Shown here: in pieces, positions 11,085 through 23,220 of the stretch | Layout of the letters: each line of letters starts with the position of its first letter | Numbering within the stretch: the first letter of the stretch is position 1 | Origin: Gnetum montanum | Taxonomy: Eukaryota > Streptophyta > Gnetopsida > Gnetales > Gnetaceae | Assembly: GCA_015680685.1 (NCBI GenBank) | Contig: MNCI01034097.1 | Coordinates: 1 to 64,000, forward strand | DNA: 64,000 bases | Direction of reading: 5' to 3' | Notes under the pieces: model-generated | What the model saw: the letters and a program-made list of their open reading frames with translations, nothing else | Told to the model about the DNA's origin: nothing | Database searches by the model: none | Program-made: the position numbers and the translations under genes

Positions 11085-12670
11085 TTCACATAGACACCTT
11101 GGATGAGGGAATTAAAGTAGTATTATTGTAAGAGAATCATATAGTTTTATTCAAATCAAATAAGCTAAACTCCATAAAATTATTATCACCAATGCATGAA
11201 AAGTATATGTCTACCATTATGCATTACCTTCACACATTATAATACTATCTTTTGAGTGTTTCCATGGTAGATAATATCATGAGCTATCTTCTCACTTAAT
11301 CCAAGTTAAATTAGAAGCAATCTTGATGGCTAATTTTGTTATAAAAGTTTATAATTCAATATGTCTATTGGCTAGGTAGAGAGAATGTTGTCGTAGATCC
11401 TTTGTGTCAACATCTTCAGTTATATTTGATGGAAATTGTGGGTCAACAAAATAGCTCTTGGATGATGGTTGATCATGAATTCTAAAGGAAACATAAGGAC
11501 AAATCACATTATGATAAATGCACTCAAGAGTTGTCAGAGCTAGTATATTATGGTAATGAATCATATTTTAGTGAAGTGGATAGCTTGGTTATGTTCAAGC
11601 AACATTGAATCTATGTTGCAAACAAAGGTGTCTTGTGTTTTCAAATCATTGATGAATCCCATAGCACCCTATTCACAAGTCATCTAGGACATAAAAGAAA
11701 AATGGTATTGATGGAAAGAAGTTTCCATTTATCTAATCTAGGATTGATGTGGCAAAATTTGTGTCAATTTATTACAATAAAAAATGGTTCTAATAAGAGA
11801 ATAGGTGGTTTTCTTTACCCCTTGGAGATCGCAAAGCTTTCTTGAGTAACTTTTTCTATGGATTTCATCACCTAACTCCCCATAGTATAGGGATTTTCTA
11901 AAATTCTTATAGTTATGAGTAATTTTTCTAAGTATATCATTTTCATTTCATGTTCCACATATTGCAAGAAAAAGAATATGATGTTCTTTCTTTTTGACCA
12001 TGTGGTCCACTATTTTGGGCTTCCAACAAGCATTGTGTCATATCAAAACTTCTCGGTAATAAATAATTTTTTATAGAAATTGTTTGAAATAATGGATGAA
12101 AACTTAAAGATGTATTTAGGATATCCCTAGAACAATTGATAGATAGAATAGATGACCATGGTTGTGGAAATTTGCTTAGGATACTTCATGCAGTATAGTA
12201 ACATCATTTAGAAGTCCTAGGTCATATAATTCTCTCTAGCATGATAGGCATTGAAGAGGGAACCATTAGTATCTAAACTATTTAAAATCTTAAATTGATG
12301 TCTCAATCATTTAGCTAATAAGTTTGTGAACTTCTAAGTTGATTGTATCAAAGTTGCTATAGTATACTTAGAAGATTCTATCTAGCATATGAAAAAGTGT
12401 GTTAATAGTAAGCAAAGACTATAGGATTTAAATGTTAGAGTGGGCCCTTTTAAAGATGGATTATGAAGGATAGATGAGGCCAAAGAAGTAGGTAATTCAA
12501 AAGTTCTTAAGGCCCTATGATGGGCCTTTTACTATTCTTGCTCATGTGAACCTAATTGCATATTAGTTTTAGTTGCTAGTATATTTGATAAAATATCATC
12601 TTATGCTTCATGTTTCTATGCTAAAAAAGGTTAACCTAGGAGATGCTAATATAGAAACATTGAGATCTTA
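11085..12670 (+). pseudogene. pol: RNase H and integrase of chromovirus-like family B
   Basis: RNase H is read first (a match of KVVLLxENHIVLFKSNKLN to the usual 'GAVLLQ..HPIAF.S.KL' and MHEKYMSTIMH). Next comes a GRENVVADALSR-like linker (RENVVVDPL), then the integrase core: FSMDFIT, SNFSKYIIFI, FDHVVHYFGLPTSIVS. The end is LMLHVSMLKK, the typical C-terminal 'VFHVS.L.K' of chromovirus-type Ty3 elements. The second core Asp appears as Tyr. Stops interrupt every block. The same RNase H stretch occurs at 17.25-17.64 kb in a second copy. Confidence 0.8.
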
Positions 12671-12905
12671 AGAACCTCAAAACATTTAAGATAGGAAAGA
12701 ACAATAGATTCATGCTAATATAAATATGCACTTAACTCATTGCTCTCTTGATTGAAAGATGGAATTTTTGGTACATTGAAAAGATACATCCTTATAGAAG
12801 GATACTTGGGAGGAGTGGCATACTCTTAGAAATAATTAGTTATTCATTATGAACCTATGCACAAAGAACCACATTTATCTACCTTTGTGAATGTATGGGG
12901 GTGGA

Positions 12906-14090
12906 TGATGTAGTACTACCATCTCCCAATGGGAGTCATAATGTGTGGTAGTTATAGTATTACCTATAAATAGAAATAAATTGACAAAAGAATGATAGGT
13001 TGAATGCCAATAAGTGAGTTCAATTTGGATCACTTATAAAGCATGAAAAATTAGTATGTCATTCCTTTTAATTAAGGAGTTGAATAATGTCACAATGAGG
13101 CTAAAGTCCCAAAGATACATGCATACACTAGTGTTAGACTCTATTATACATGGAAAGTAGTTTCCTCAAGGTATAAAGTAGTCTTTCCTTGGTCATAAAG
13201 GATCAACTCTACACTCTTGTATCACTATTAGAAGTAGAGGACTAGTGTGTATGTCAAGTAATTAGATTTTACTTCAAGAAAAAATGTTGGTATAATTTTT
13301 ATGAAAAAGGACAAACCCTTTTATTTTTAACCTAGGTTATGCAAAAAATTTTAAGCCTTTATTGAATATCAAGTTGATTTCAACATTCTTGCTTTATGTT
13401 TAGATAACCTTAGCCATTGAAAATTCTTATCTATAACTTTCAAAAGAATTTTTTGTTATTTGATGACCCTTAATATCCATTATGATTTTCACCTGTAAAA
13501 AAGTGTATGAACAAATACTTAAGCTCTATAGACATTAGTTCTTTCAAGTAGTGGAAAGTATAAAAAAACATGCATTATTAGTAGATCAAAAATTGTTTCC
13601 CTCTAGAATGGAGGCCAAAGGAGAATGAATATTCTTAGATGTTTTATGTCATCATAACCATTACCAAAGATCTATATGTTATTAATTTCTTCATAAATCT
13701 TATCACAAGGATATGTAGGCTAATTGGGGAGGCTTTTCCACTCTAGCTTAGACCATTATCCTTCTATACAGAGTGAGGCTTAGGATTACATAAATTAGAG
13801 TATGAACATATCTTAGCTTTATTAAGGGAACAATGTGATGTATGTATGTTAGTACTCTTTCTTTGGTCATACTTATGTGCTTGTCTCATTGATCCTCACA
13901 TGTATGATTATTTAAGACATAATTACTATGGCTCTAACCTATGAACCAATGAGTTATGTGCACTTATGTTGTGCTTCTAGATGTTATAAACATTAAGGCT
14001 TAATCTACCTTGAATTTACATTTCTTTCATTACTAATTCATGACTTTTGAATGATGCTATGTCATGCTCTTTAAGCATATCATCATAACA
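12906..14090 (+). repeat. complete LTR of family B
   Basis: The left end follows a polypurine-like tract (ATGGGGGTGGATG, 12895-12907) and starts TGATGTAGTAC (TGTAGTAC three bases later is an alternative start). The right end is ...CATAACA, directly before a primer site. Parts are duplicated at 10450-11065. It lies between an integrase block (left) and a gag block (right) that both read rightward, so it is the middle LTR of a tandem LTR-body-LTR-body arrangement. Confidence 0.65.
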
Positions 14091-14092
14091 CT

Positions 14093-14110
14093 TGGTATCA
14101 AAGTCATGGT
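14093..14110 (+). other. primer-binding site, tRNA-iMet type
   Basis: TGGTATCAAAGTCATGG, two bases after the LTR end. This is the standard plant site complementary to the 3' end of initiator tRNA-Met (usual form TGGTATCAGAGC), with two changes. Confidence 0.8.
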
Positions 14111-14180
14111 TTGTGATTTTAGACTATTGGTGCTTTATGATTCATGAACATGAATTGCTTCTTATGATTTGTGAGCTATC

Positions 14181-15800
14181 ATCAAACATAATAAGAAAAG
14201 CAAAGGGAGCCAAATTTCTAGTAATGTTTCTTCTAGTTCCAATCCTCAAAATGAGCTAGTTGGAAAAGTTAATATGAAAGAACAGGTGGATGATGAAGTT
14301 CATGTTGATATGCCTAAAAAAGTATACCTAAATGATAATGAGGAGGTACCTTTTAATAGGAATGATGATGATCCTCTTTAAAAAGATTCAAAAGCTATGG
14401 AACTAGCTATTAAAAGTTGGCAATGTAATTATCAACTACTTGCTTGTTGGTAAATAGATGAAAATAATTCACAATATTAGGAACAAACTAAATGTATCAT
14501 ACTTGTAGAAGCTAAATTTAGTTAGAAAATACAAGCTCTCTATGACTCAAATGTTTATCTTACAAAATTGTGTGAAGTAGATTGAAGATATTTTTGATGA
14601 TGTCCAAGTATCTATGAGGAACATCTTATAAAGGTTGATAATCCTAAAAATAAAAAAAATAAGAAGCTCAAGGTATGAAGTAAAAAACTTAACTAATTAG
14701 TTGTACAAAAAAAAAAGCAATTGAATTTTATTTTGGATGGTTCATACCCAAATTATAGGCTAAATAGCCAAAAGATTTTAAAGATGTTCAAGATGACAAG
14801 CTTATAGATATTTTTTTTCTTTAATATGGAGTGATTCTTTTAGATGAAGGAATATCATAAGAAGGTAAAATTTAGTATTACTTTCAAATTTCTAGGGGAA
14901 GTTGTTCAAACTTAGTATCTTAACATCATTCAAGAGATGAGGTCTTGTAAAGCTCACAAGTAGATAGAGATATGGGAACAATTTAAAACTCTATTAATCA
15001 AGAACTTTTAACCAAACATTTTAATTAATAAAGCTTGGATGAAGTTGAAAAACCTTTAATAGATCAAAAAGTTAAAGGATTACCTCAAGGAGTACCAAAA
15101 GGTGATGTTACAAATTCTTACTATGTATTATGAGATCAAGTTCTATTTTTTTTAATGCACTATAATGTTGGACCCAGTAAGAGATCAAAACCAATAAGAA
15201 AAATGAATACATACAGGCACTAAAGTTGGCTACCAACTTGGTGGTTAATTATAATCGCCAAAAGTAAGAAAAGATTGATGCAACTGCATCCTAAAATGGC
15301 AAAAATATTCATGGTAGATCTAGTAGATCTAGAGAAATGAACTTCAATGGTGGCTTTTGAGGTTCATATCATATTGTTACTATTAGTTCTCAAGCTTCTT
15401 ACTTGTATAATGGAAAGCATTGGCCTCTTAAATTTCTTAATAAGTTTAGAAACAAGCATCCACACTTTGGAGGATCGTGCATAATCCTCCACGATATCAA
15501 GTGTAACATGCTTTATCTACTTAAGATTAGCCTCAAAAACCTATTTGGTGACTAGTTAGAAGGGGTTCAAATGATAACCAATGATTAAATGCTCTTGAGT
15601 ACTCGCCACATGCTCAATTATAGGTGACTAATGTAAATAAAGAAAAATAGGAAATTCAAACCATTAACATGATGAAATAGATCTCTCAAAGTTTGATGAT
15701 AATTCAATAGAATATTCAAAGAGAGTAGTCAATGTAAGAAACCAGCTTCTATATTTTGTACAAATGGTTCTAGTGTAGTTTTCATCAAAGACAGTAGATG
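14181..15800 (+). pseudogene. gag: gag of chromovirus-like family B
   Basis: The first block is an open, Ser/Asn/charge-rich reading (KSKGSQISSNVSSSSNPQN, then DDEVHVDMPKKVYLNDNEEVP). A Gag core follows at about 14.9-15.2 kb (EIWEQFKTLLIKNF, LKKLKDYLKEYQKVM), and a Cys/His-poor remnant of the zinc knuckle near 15.46-15.58 kb. It has numerous stops (TAG for CAG) and frameshifts. The same protein is seen on the minus strand at 8.6-10.4 kb. Expected role: the capsid-forming shell protein. No protease active site (D-S/T-G) could be read after it. Confidence 0.6.
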
Positions 15801-17640
15801 CCTTGGTTAACATAAGTGCCAATCATTACTTTCTTTTACCAAAAAATACTTTACCCTTAATTTGAAAGTCAAACATGCTTTGACATCTTGTAAGTTAGCT
15901 AAGTTGTTACTAGATAGAATGCATGAATGATAAAAGATGTGGAGATAAAGATGGATGAATCAAGTAGAAAGCTATATTTTTTTAGGTTTAAACATTGAAT
16001 CTTTCCAAGTCATCCTTAGACAAGATTTCTTTAAGAGGGAAAAGGTTCTAGTTACCTTGTATCTTGACATTCTTTATATTTTACATGAGGAATCAACGTA
16101 TGTAGTAAAGACCTCTTACTAGGAGCAACTAGTATTCTCATAAGGTCTAGATTATGTATTCAATGATGATGAAGAAGGTTACTTAAAATTAAATCCAATA
16201 AATATTTCTAGCAATATTGAGAGAGATGGAAGAGAAAGGTGTCGCTTAATTGAAAAAGAAAATAGAAAGGATGCTAGGAAGAGTTAATGATTTGATGCTA
16301 GTGAAGTTACTAGGTGATTTGCTAGAAAGATGAGTGGTGATTTACAAATTGAATTATTACCAAGAATTACCCCTTCTAGGAAATGATATTACTGAATGAT
16401 TATCCCTAAATTCAAAGAGTTAAAAAATAAATTAGTGAGTTTGGTTGAAAAGGATTACATTAAATTATTCAAATCTTCATATGACACCCTAGTATTTGCT
16501 GAAAAGTAGGATGTTCCATTAAGACTATGCTATAATTTTAAACTCTTTAATAAGTACATCATCAAGAATAAATATCTAGTATCTTTGGTTTAGGACCTAT
16601 TCAACTAGCTAGCAGGGGATCAATTTTTCTCTCAAGTTGATCTTTGTCAAGGTTACTATTAAGTGTGGATTGCAAAATGCAATAAAGAAAAGATAGCTTA
16701 TGTTACTCATTATGACTTCTGCAAGTGGATAATCATGTCTTTTAAGTTATGCAATACTTGCACCATCTTTTGCACACTCATGCATGAGGTATTCTACCTA
16801 TACCTTGACAAGTTCATGGTGGAATATCTTAATAACATCCTTCTATATTCTCATTCTATGGATGAACATCATTAGCAATTAGACCTAATGTTCTCCAAAT
16901 TTTGAGAGCATATGTAGTATGTCAAGAAAGTGAAGGTTGAATTTTAGAAGATAAATTTGAAATTCTTAGGCCACATCATTGATGAAGATATGGCAAAAAT
17001 AGATTCAAATAAGGTGGATCCCATTGCCAGATGGGCTTTTCCAAAATACATGCATGAGTTACACTAATTTCTAGGGTTGACTAGTTCTTATAGGAACTAT
17101 GTCCATGGATTCTCTAGTGTGATGAAAGCCTTGAGCAATTTACAAAAGAAAGATGTTCCTTGGATATAGAGTGATACGTGTAAAGACGCTTTTGACAAGA
17201 TTAGGACAATCCTTACACACCAACTTGTGTTGGCCCTTCTAAACGTTTCTCAAAAGTTCAAAGTTAACATAGACACTTCAAATGAGATAATTAAAGAAGT
17301 CCTTTTATAAGAGAATCATCCAATTTCATTTGATTCAAACAAGATAAACCTAATATAACAATATGATCAATGCATGAAAAGGATACATTTGTCATTATGC
17401 ATTTCATTCACACATGATAACACTCTTTCTTAAGTGATCCTATGGTAATCAAAATAGATAATACTATCATGAGCTACCTTTTCATTCAATCTAAATTGAA
17501 GTTGAGGTAAAGCAATCTTGATGGTTGATATTGTTAAAAGGATTTGAAATTAAATTTTTCTATTAGTTAAGAATAGAAAATGTAGTGGTAATTGCTTTGG
17601 ACCAACATCATCAACTATGTTTGATGAAGATTATGGATTA
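15801..17640 (+). pseudogene. pol: reverse transcriptase and RNase H of family B
   Basis: The first 400 bases are unreadable and should hold the protease. RT is clear from about 16340: LVEKDYIKLFKSSYDTLVF, SQVDLCQGYY, KEKIAYVTHYDF, FMVEYLNNILLYS. The catalytic YxDD is YLNN, so both metal-binding acids are lost. It continues into the thumb (LKFLGHIIDED, FLGLTSSYRNYVHGFS) and RNase H (KVNIDTSN, VLLxENHPISFDSNKIN). The frame stops at about 17640, within sequence matching 11.43 kb of the other copy, and integrase is absent: a truncation point. Lineage by motif: chromovirus-like. Confidence 0.85.
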
Positions 17641-17884
17641 GTTCAATTGTTCTATCCACTTTTTTAGTACCTTAGTGACTAGGAAAAGTGTGAATTCAAC
17701 ATTGTTGCATTTACTTGGACCACTAAAATGCCCCTCAAAATGCCATTACCAATAGAAATTCAAGCTTCTAAAGGCTTTTGGTAATTAACCTTGATCACAC
17801 CCAAAAGGATAGGCATTAATATAAGTACTTTCAAAAGCTTTTGAAAGATTAAAATAGGGTATCTTTGCTAGGTGATGTTAGGTA

Positions 17885-17905
17885 ATGCTAATGTAGCATT
17901 AGCAT
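17885..17905. repeat. hairpin 1 of three in LTR C
   Basis: Perfect inverted repeat ATGCTAATG / CATTAGCAT with a three-base loop. Confidence 0.8.
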
Positions 17906-18073
17906 CATTTCACCAATATCATCTACCTTCCCTTACTAATAAACTCATCTCCACAACATTTTTGAGTCCCCATCACATCTTTGATGGCTAGTCCACATCA
18001 TCTTAAGATTACAACTATCAATTTCAACACCATGTGAAGGTTCAAAATAATAAGTTCCATTCATTTGACATTG

Positions 18074-18102
18074 GGTGATGCTAATACAACATTAGCATCA
18101 CC
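18074..18102. repeat. hairpin 2 of three in LTR C
   Basis: Perfect 12-base stem GGTGATGCTAAT / ATTAGCATCACC with a five-base loop. It shares its stem sequence with hairpin 1. Confidence 0.85.
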
Positions 18103-18447
18103 TACATTTTCGATACCTAAAATATATCTTTCAAGCTTAGTGTTTCCTTTGTCAAACCTCCCATGATTAATCTACAACATCCTTAATGTGATGGATATCA
18201 ATTTTGGTAATTCTAAGGATTCTGAAAGATATAGAGTAGTATCTTTTAATCTTATGATGCTCATGTATCATCAATGTAAATTTCTTGTATCACCTAGACA
18301 TCATAATATAAGAACTTGAGTCTAAATAGTATTTTTTAGCTCTATGTGACTCCTATGATCTAGTAACATTAGTCTAGACATTGATGGAAATTCCTAGAGT
18401 TCCGAATTCATAATTTAAAATGCAAGACATTACCATTAATAGATGTA

Positions 18448-18476
18448 AGTGATGTTGACATAGCATCAACATCACT
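18448..18476. repeat. hairpin 3 of three in LTR C
   Basis: Perfect 11-base stem AGTGATGTTGA / TCAACATCACT with a seven-base loop. The stem is a variant of hairpins 1 and 2 with changes on both arms that keep pairing. Confidence 0.85.
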
Positions 18477-18967
18477 ATATCACCACCTTATATCATCAAT
18501 ATTACTTGAATCTAGCATATACTTTAATTTGCTAAAATGAACTCTAAGTTGAGATGTAGGAGATAAATCTTATCTATCAATGTGTTTAATAAATAATTTT
18601 ATTTATTACAAAAGGAAAGCCATTTTTTCTTACATATTGATCTCTCATATCTTATTCATTTTGTGCTTCTTACTCATTCTAAGTACATTTATATTTTTGA
18701 TATTTATGTCATACCTCACTTCCATTACATCAAATTTATCATTAAGCTTATCATTATTTATCTATATCCTTTTGATTATAATATTAATTAATAAGCTAAG
18801 TTCATATTTGATTATAGGTTTGTGCTCCTTTGTTTTCATTGTCATTAATTTACAGAAGGTTATATCATATTGAAGACCATTTATGGTTATAGATCATACA
18901 CTTAAAAATGTGGCTCATGAAGGTGTCCTTGTTAACTTGTGAAGGAAAATTTTTATAGAAATGTATT

Positions 18968-18992
18968 TGGTGCTCCAAAGAGGGCTATTCGA
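18968..18992 (+). other. primer-binding site of element C
   Basis: TGGTGCTCCAAAGAGGGCT... aligns with the primer site of element D (TGGTGCTAGAAGGAGGGCT), so both Tat elements use the same, non-initiator tRNA. It lies about 190 bases before the gag start. Confidence 0.6.
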
Positions 18993-19158
18993 TTTACTAA
19001 TGTCATAAAACCATACATAGAATCTCAAAGATCCTTTTCAATATTTTTATTTTTACATATTTTTAATGTTTTTACTTAGGTTTTATATATTACATTCTTT
19101 TTCCGTTTGACACTTCATCCTTATTTCTACTTCTATGTAGAAGATACACTTTGACCCC

Positions 19159-22100
19159 ATGTCTAGCCAAGGATCTAATTCATCTCAGAGTTCCTATGTT
19201 CATAGACTAATGGATATGAAGAAAGCTCAAGTACTCACAACATCCATGTCCAAACATAACTACAAAATTACATGCATCAAATGGAAATTAAACATCACAT
19301 TATCTAAAAATGAGCTATGAAGAATGATTTCTTATGAAATAAATAATGATTTAAAACCTTTCCTTCCCAAACCTAGTCATCCTATTGAGTTGAATCAATT
19401 CAATATTACAATAGTGGTAGAGTATCTTTCCATTAATAATGAGATTCAAGTACTCACTAGCACCCAAATCTAACAAAGATATAATTTGCTAGATTACTTG
19501 ATGGATCATCCAAACATTAACTTTAACTAAAGTTGTTAATCTTAGGACCAACAAAGTAAATATGGGGATGGCATAGGCATTCTTGATGATAAGAAGGATG
19601 AGAATCCTCATACCTCACTATCCACCAAATTTCTTTACCAATACGCTACACAGTCATAAATCCTAATTCTTCAGCATGTTAACCTTATCAAATCAATCAA
19701 TCCAATGAGCCTGCATATTTTTCAAATAATTTACCTTGCACCTGCAACTTCAAGTACTTTTTCTACTATTGCTTCTTTCACTATTATTTTGACACTAAGT
19801 TATAGTCTATTCCCAAGCATCATAACTATTAACCCAACATCTCACATGTAGGTTCAAAATCCTAATCCCTAGTTGAATATTTTTCAATAGTTATCTCTTA
19901 CATCACAAATTTAATGACAATAGGTTTTACTATCTTTCATCTTACTGTCTTAATCTTTATCATAGTACAATATTTTCCTAACTGTTTCCATCTCCATAGT
20001 TTTTCCTTCCCAACTAGTGTTACTTACTCATAAACCTAGTTTATGTACTCCTATTATGCCAACCATTCCTAGTATGCCTTCTAATATCATGTTTTTTCCA
20101 CAAGACCTATTATCAAGGCTACAAGCCAATGAGCATCAAATTCATAAAGCCAATGATAGAAATCATAGGACTTTCTATCAAAAAAGTCCTATGATTTCTA
20201 TCATTCATCTCATTATTGACCCTATTAGTCCATTGATCCCACCTACTTAAGTTCCCACTACAAAACTTTACTAAATGATATGGAGAGTTTAATCCTACTA
20301 ATCATGTTATCACCATTTGAAATGACTAAATTCTTTTGGAAAATTATCTTCATATCATAAGAAGCTTATCAAACTAACTAATAGGTAAAGCATTTTAATG
20401 ATACCAAGTCCTTTCCCATGGATTTATTACTTCCTTGGAGCAACTCTTTATAGCCTTTGTGAAGATATTTAAATATAATATTAACAAAGGTGGTACATTA
20501 AAAATGACTCTTGACCATCAAATAGGCTTCTATTAAATGTATCTCTAAATTCATCTCCTAATGAACTTAGTAACAATGCAACTTACTCATCCATTATTCA
20601 ATGATTAACTATTAGTTATTTTTTAGGGATCTATCAACAACTAAATCAAGAGTAAGCTAGTATACCATAGGCTACTTAACCTCCATACTATCATTAGTTC
20701 TACTAAATACATTGAGGAGGTGATTGTTCAGTGTAATGATCATGAATGAATAAACATTTGCAACAAGGCTAGAAAGGGTGCTAGTAGATAAAGGCTTTCA
20801 AAATATAAGGAAAATGATGGATTCAATAAAATAAACTTCATCAATTTCATCATAAAATAATGGGGGAATGCAAAATAAAAATAAAAATTCCAAGAATAAC
20901 AACATTGGAAAAAACTTATCAAATGAAGACCCAAAAAGAAAACCACCTAAGGATAGGTTATAATATCATAAGTTTTCGATGATCTACACATAATTGTATA
21001 ACATGCTATCAAATAGGAGTACATCATACCAAAATAGATCATGAAATAGGCAAAGGCACAATTCAAGAGATTGAAAACGTTTATCACTAATATTTTTCAA
21101 TAAGTGAAAGAAGATCCACCTATCCCAAAGTGGTATAATTCTAATAAATTTTTTTTATCACCATGAGGTTGTAGGAAAAAATATCAATAACTACAATGCC
21201 CTCAAAGATGATATTTACGGGCTGATGAAGAAAGGAAAATAATTTTTAATATGTTGGTGTAGCCTAGCAACTAAGATATTTAGATATTTCAAGATTCTTT
21301 GAATACTCATTCAAAAAGGATCTCTACTTTTCACTTGAAGTCCAAAAGTAATTGTCCTAAGACTTGCATTATCATCCAAATGGATTCATCAAAACATGAT
21401 TCTTCCATGTTTACTCATTCAAATTAACCAAAACCCAAATGTTCCTTTGTTATTAATCTCCCTTGAACTAATTCTAATACTTCTACATCCCATAATGTAT
21501 ATAGAGCTCTATTTGTCATTAGCATGAAACCCCAATATGATGAACCTTCTATATGCTCAAGCCCCTCATTCAGTTATCATCCATCTTCTCCAAGGAACTT
21601 ATTACCTTTATCTATGTCATCTTCCCTCATTGATTATCATCCTATCTTACCTTATGTTGTTCCTCCACCATCTCCTCCTTCTTTTCCATCTAATTTATAG
21701 GAACCACCTTTAGTTTCTACATCTTCTATTGAGATCTTCATCTAGGCTCAAAAGGAAGCAAGAATAAATAATAAGGAGGAGAAAGAACAAGCATCTAAAT
21801 AGCATCTTAAAATAAGAAGAAAGTCTCTTATCAAATTTTTAGTAGGAAAAACACCCCTTGACCCTATCCTTATATCAACTCCTCTTACATTAGACTTTGT
21901 TCCTCTAGGACCAAGCACTAAAGATGCAACCCCTAAAGGAAAAGTATTACCTCAAATCATGACAATAATGAAATCAAAAGATGAATCTTTCTCTTTCTTT
22001 AGTCTCATCTCAACATCTAAGGAACATTGTTTGTCATTGAAGGATCTTTTCAAATCCATCATAGTACTAGTATACATTTAGTCTCAAGTCCAAGAAATCT

Positions 22101-22189
22101 CATGTATGCTCAATTCTCTAGGATATAACACTGATTGTTTGATTTTTAAAGGGAAGAACATCCAGACTCATTTTGCAATGGGTGTCATG
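19159..22189 (+). pseudogene. gag: gag of Tat element C
   Basis: The start is the ATG of MSSQGSNSSQSSYVHRLMD, the first ATG after the primer site. The frame then reads a charged N-terminal region (ENPHTSLSTKFLYQYATQS), a long Pro/Ser/Thr-rich stretch to about 20250, and the Gag core near 20430-20560 (FITSLEQLFIAFVKIFKYN, GGTLKMTLDHQ). That core matches element D's core (ISTLEEFLSQFLTCFKYN, KPKVTLDQ). A linker (YNALKDDIYGLMKKGK) and a basic Lys/Glu-rich region (21.74-21.85 kb) lead to protease. Stops are frequent. A perfect palindrome at 20152 lies inside it. Confidence 0.65.
20152..20205. repeat. perfect 21-base inverted repeat
   Basis: The left arm AATGATAGAAATCATAGGACT (20152-20172) has its exact reverse complement at 20185-20205. 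Two further pairs close inside, leaving an eight-base loop. No mismatch is present, although the surrounding gag is heavily decayed, so the palindrome probably formed later than most of that decay. Confidence 0.9.
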
Positions 22190-22545
22190 TGTTAGCTTCC
22201 TATCTACATTATGATAAAGATTACTGACAACATAGCACTATTCTTGGTGCATATAGATGATGGAGCTAGAACCAGAATCATTTCATGGATAGTCATCAAG
22301 ATTTTTAACCTTAAAAAATAGGTCATGTGCTCCAACTATAGCTCCTCTATGATTTCATTTAGTGGAATTAGAGTAAAAATCATATGAGTAATAAAATTTC
22401 CTTTCTTAGTAGGTTTGTATTGCATCTAAGGCCATTTTTACTATTATCAAAATTTCTTTGACATTAATGTTATCTTACATAGGCCTTGATTGGTTTACCA
22501 TCACATTTTTTACTTCCTTGTACATCAAGAGATAGGAAAATAGTT
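22190..22545 (+). pseudogene. aspartic protease of Tat element C
   Basis: The reading LPIYIMIKITDN, LFLVHIDDGA, then IISWIVIKIFNL matches the retroviral-type protease that cuts Gag-Pol. The active-site triad appears as D-D-G, as in element D (VDDR). The second half is recognisable as a decayed '.LGRPWIH...PS.LHQ' (RPxLVYHH, FLVHQEIGK). It has several in-frame stops. It ends close to the start of the opposite-strand, exon-like sequence. Confidence 0.6.
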
Positions 22546-23220
22546 ATATGCAAAAATCTTGAAGTAACTTCTATATATTATCTTGACTTCTCTAGAGAAA
22601 CTAGCATAGGGTCCCAATCCATATTAATATGGCAAACTTCATTAATAAAAAAACAAGTGCGACTTATGCTAGTATCAATTGGTCATCTAATGTGTATGAA
22701 TTCATAGACCTATGATTTAGAAAATTAGATATCATTAAATCTATTCAAAGTGTCAAAAGTCCTACTAGATTGTAGGATAAAAATGTCATCATCAAGGCAT
22801 AGCCACTCTAGGAATCACATCTCTTTTTTTCTTTTTCTTTATTTATCTTTTATTTGAATTTATACTTACAATCTATAGTATCAATGATTCTAGCTATTTA
22901 TATTACTTTGTAACTCTATTTTAGTATTTTACGATGTTTTTCATTGTCATATTTTAGTATTTATTCATGCTTTATTTTTTTCATTTATCCTTTTCTTTTA
23001 TTTCATTTAAACCATTTTTTTACTAGCATTTATCTTAATTTCACATTAGAAAAATTGAAAACATAAATATATAAAACTTAAAAAATTTCAAATACATAGA
23101 AAATTAGAAAAACATAAATATAGAAAGATTACAATATAATGAACATATAAAATACAAAGTTCATAAACATCAATAGTCCTATATCATAACCCATGTTCAT
23201 ACAAATGTCCATCATGATAT
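22546..23220 (-). other. AT-rich segment, end of a possible antisense unit of element C
   Basis: Mostly T- or A-rich, intron- or 3'-end-like DNA. The minus strand at 23130-23220 reads IMMDICMNMGYDIG, in continuity with the reading in 24858-24900 once the solo LTR is removed. By position (after protease, opposite strand) it corresponds to the antisense gene of element D. Confidence 0.25.

Larger units (their letters stand above)
17700..18960 (+). repeat. probable 5' LTR of Tat element C (left limit unclear)
   Basis: Placed as an LTR because a Tat-type primer site follows at 18968 and a gag start at 19159. It has no gene. Its upstream half carries three related short hairpins (listed separately), in the position where other Tat LTRs here hold subrepeats. 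I could not find a clean TGAAACACC start, so the left end is approximate and no partner LTR is identified. Confidence 0.4.

Noticed and set aside
18580-18873. 97-codon hydrophobic open frame
   Set aside because: Low-complexity Leu/Ile/Ser from T-rich DNA in a probable LTR; no motif or related copy.
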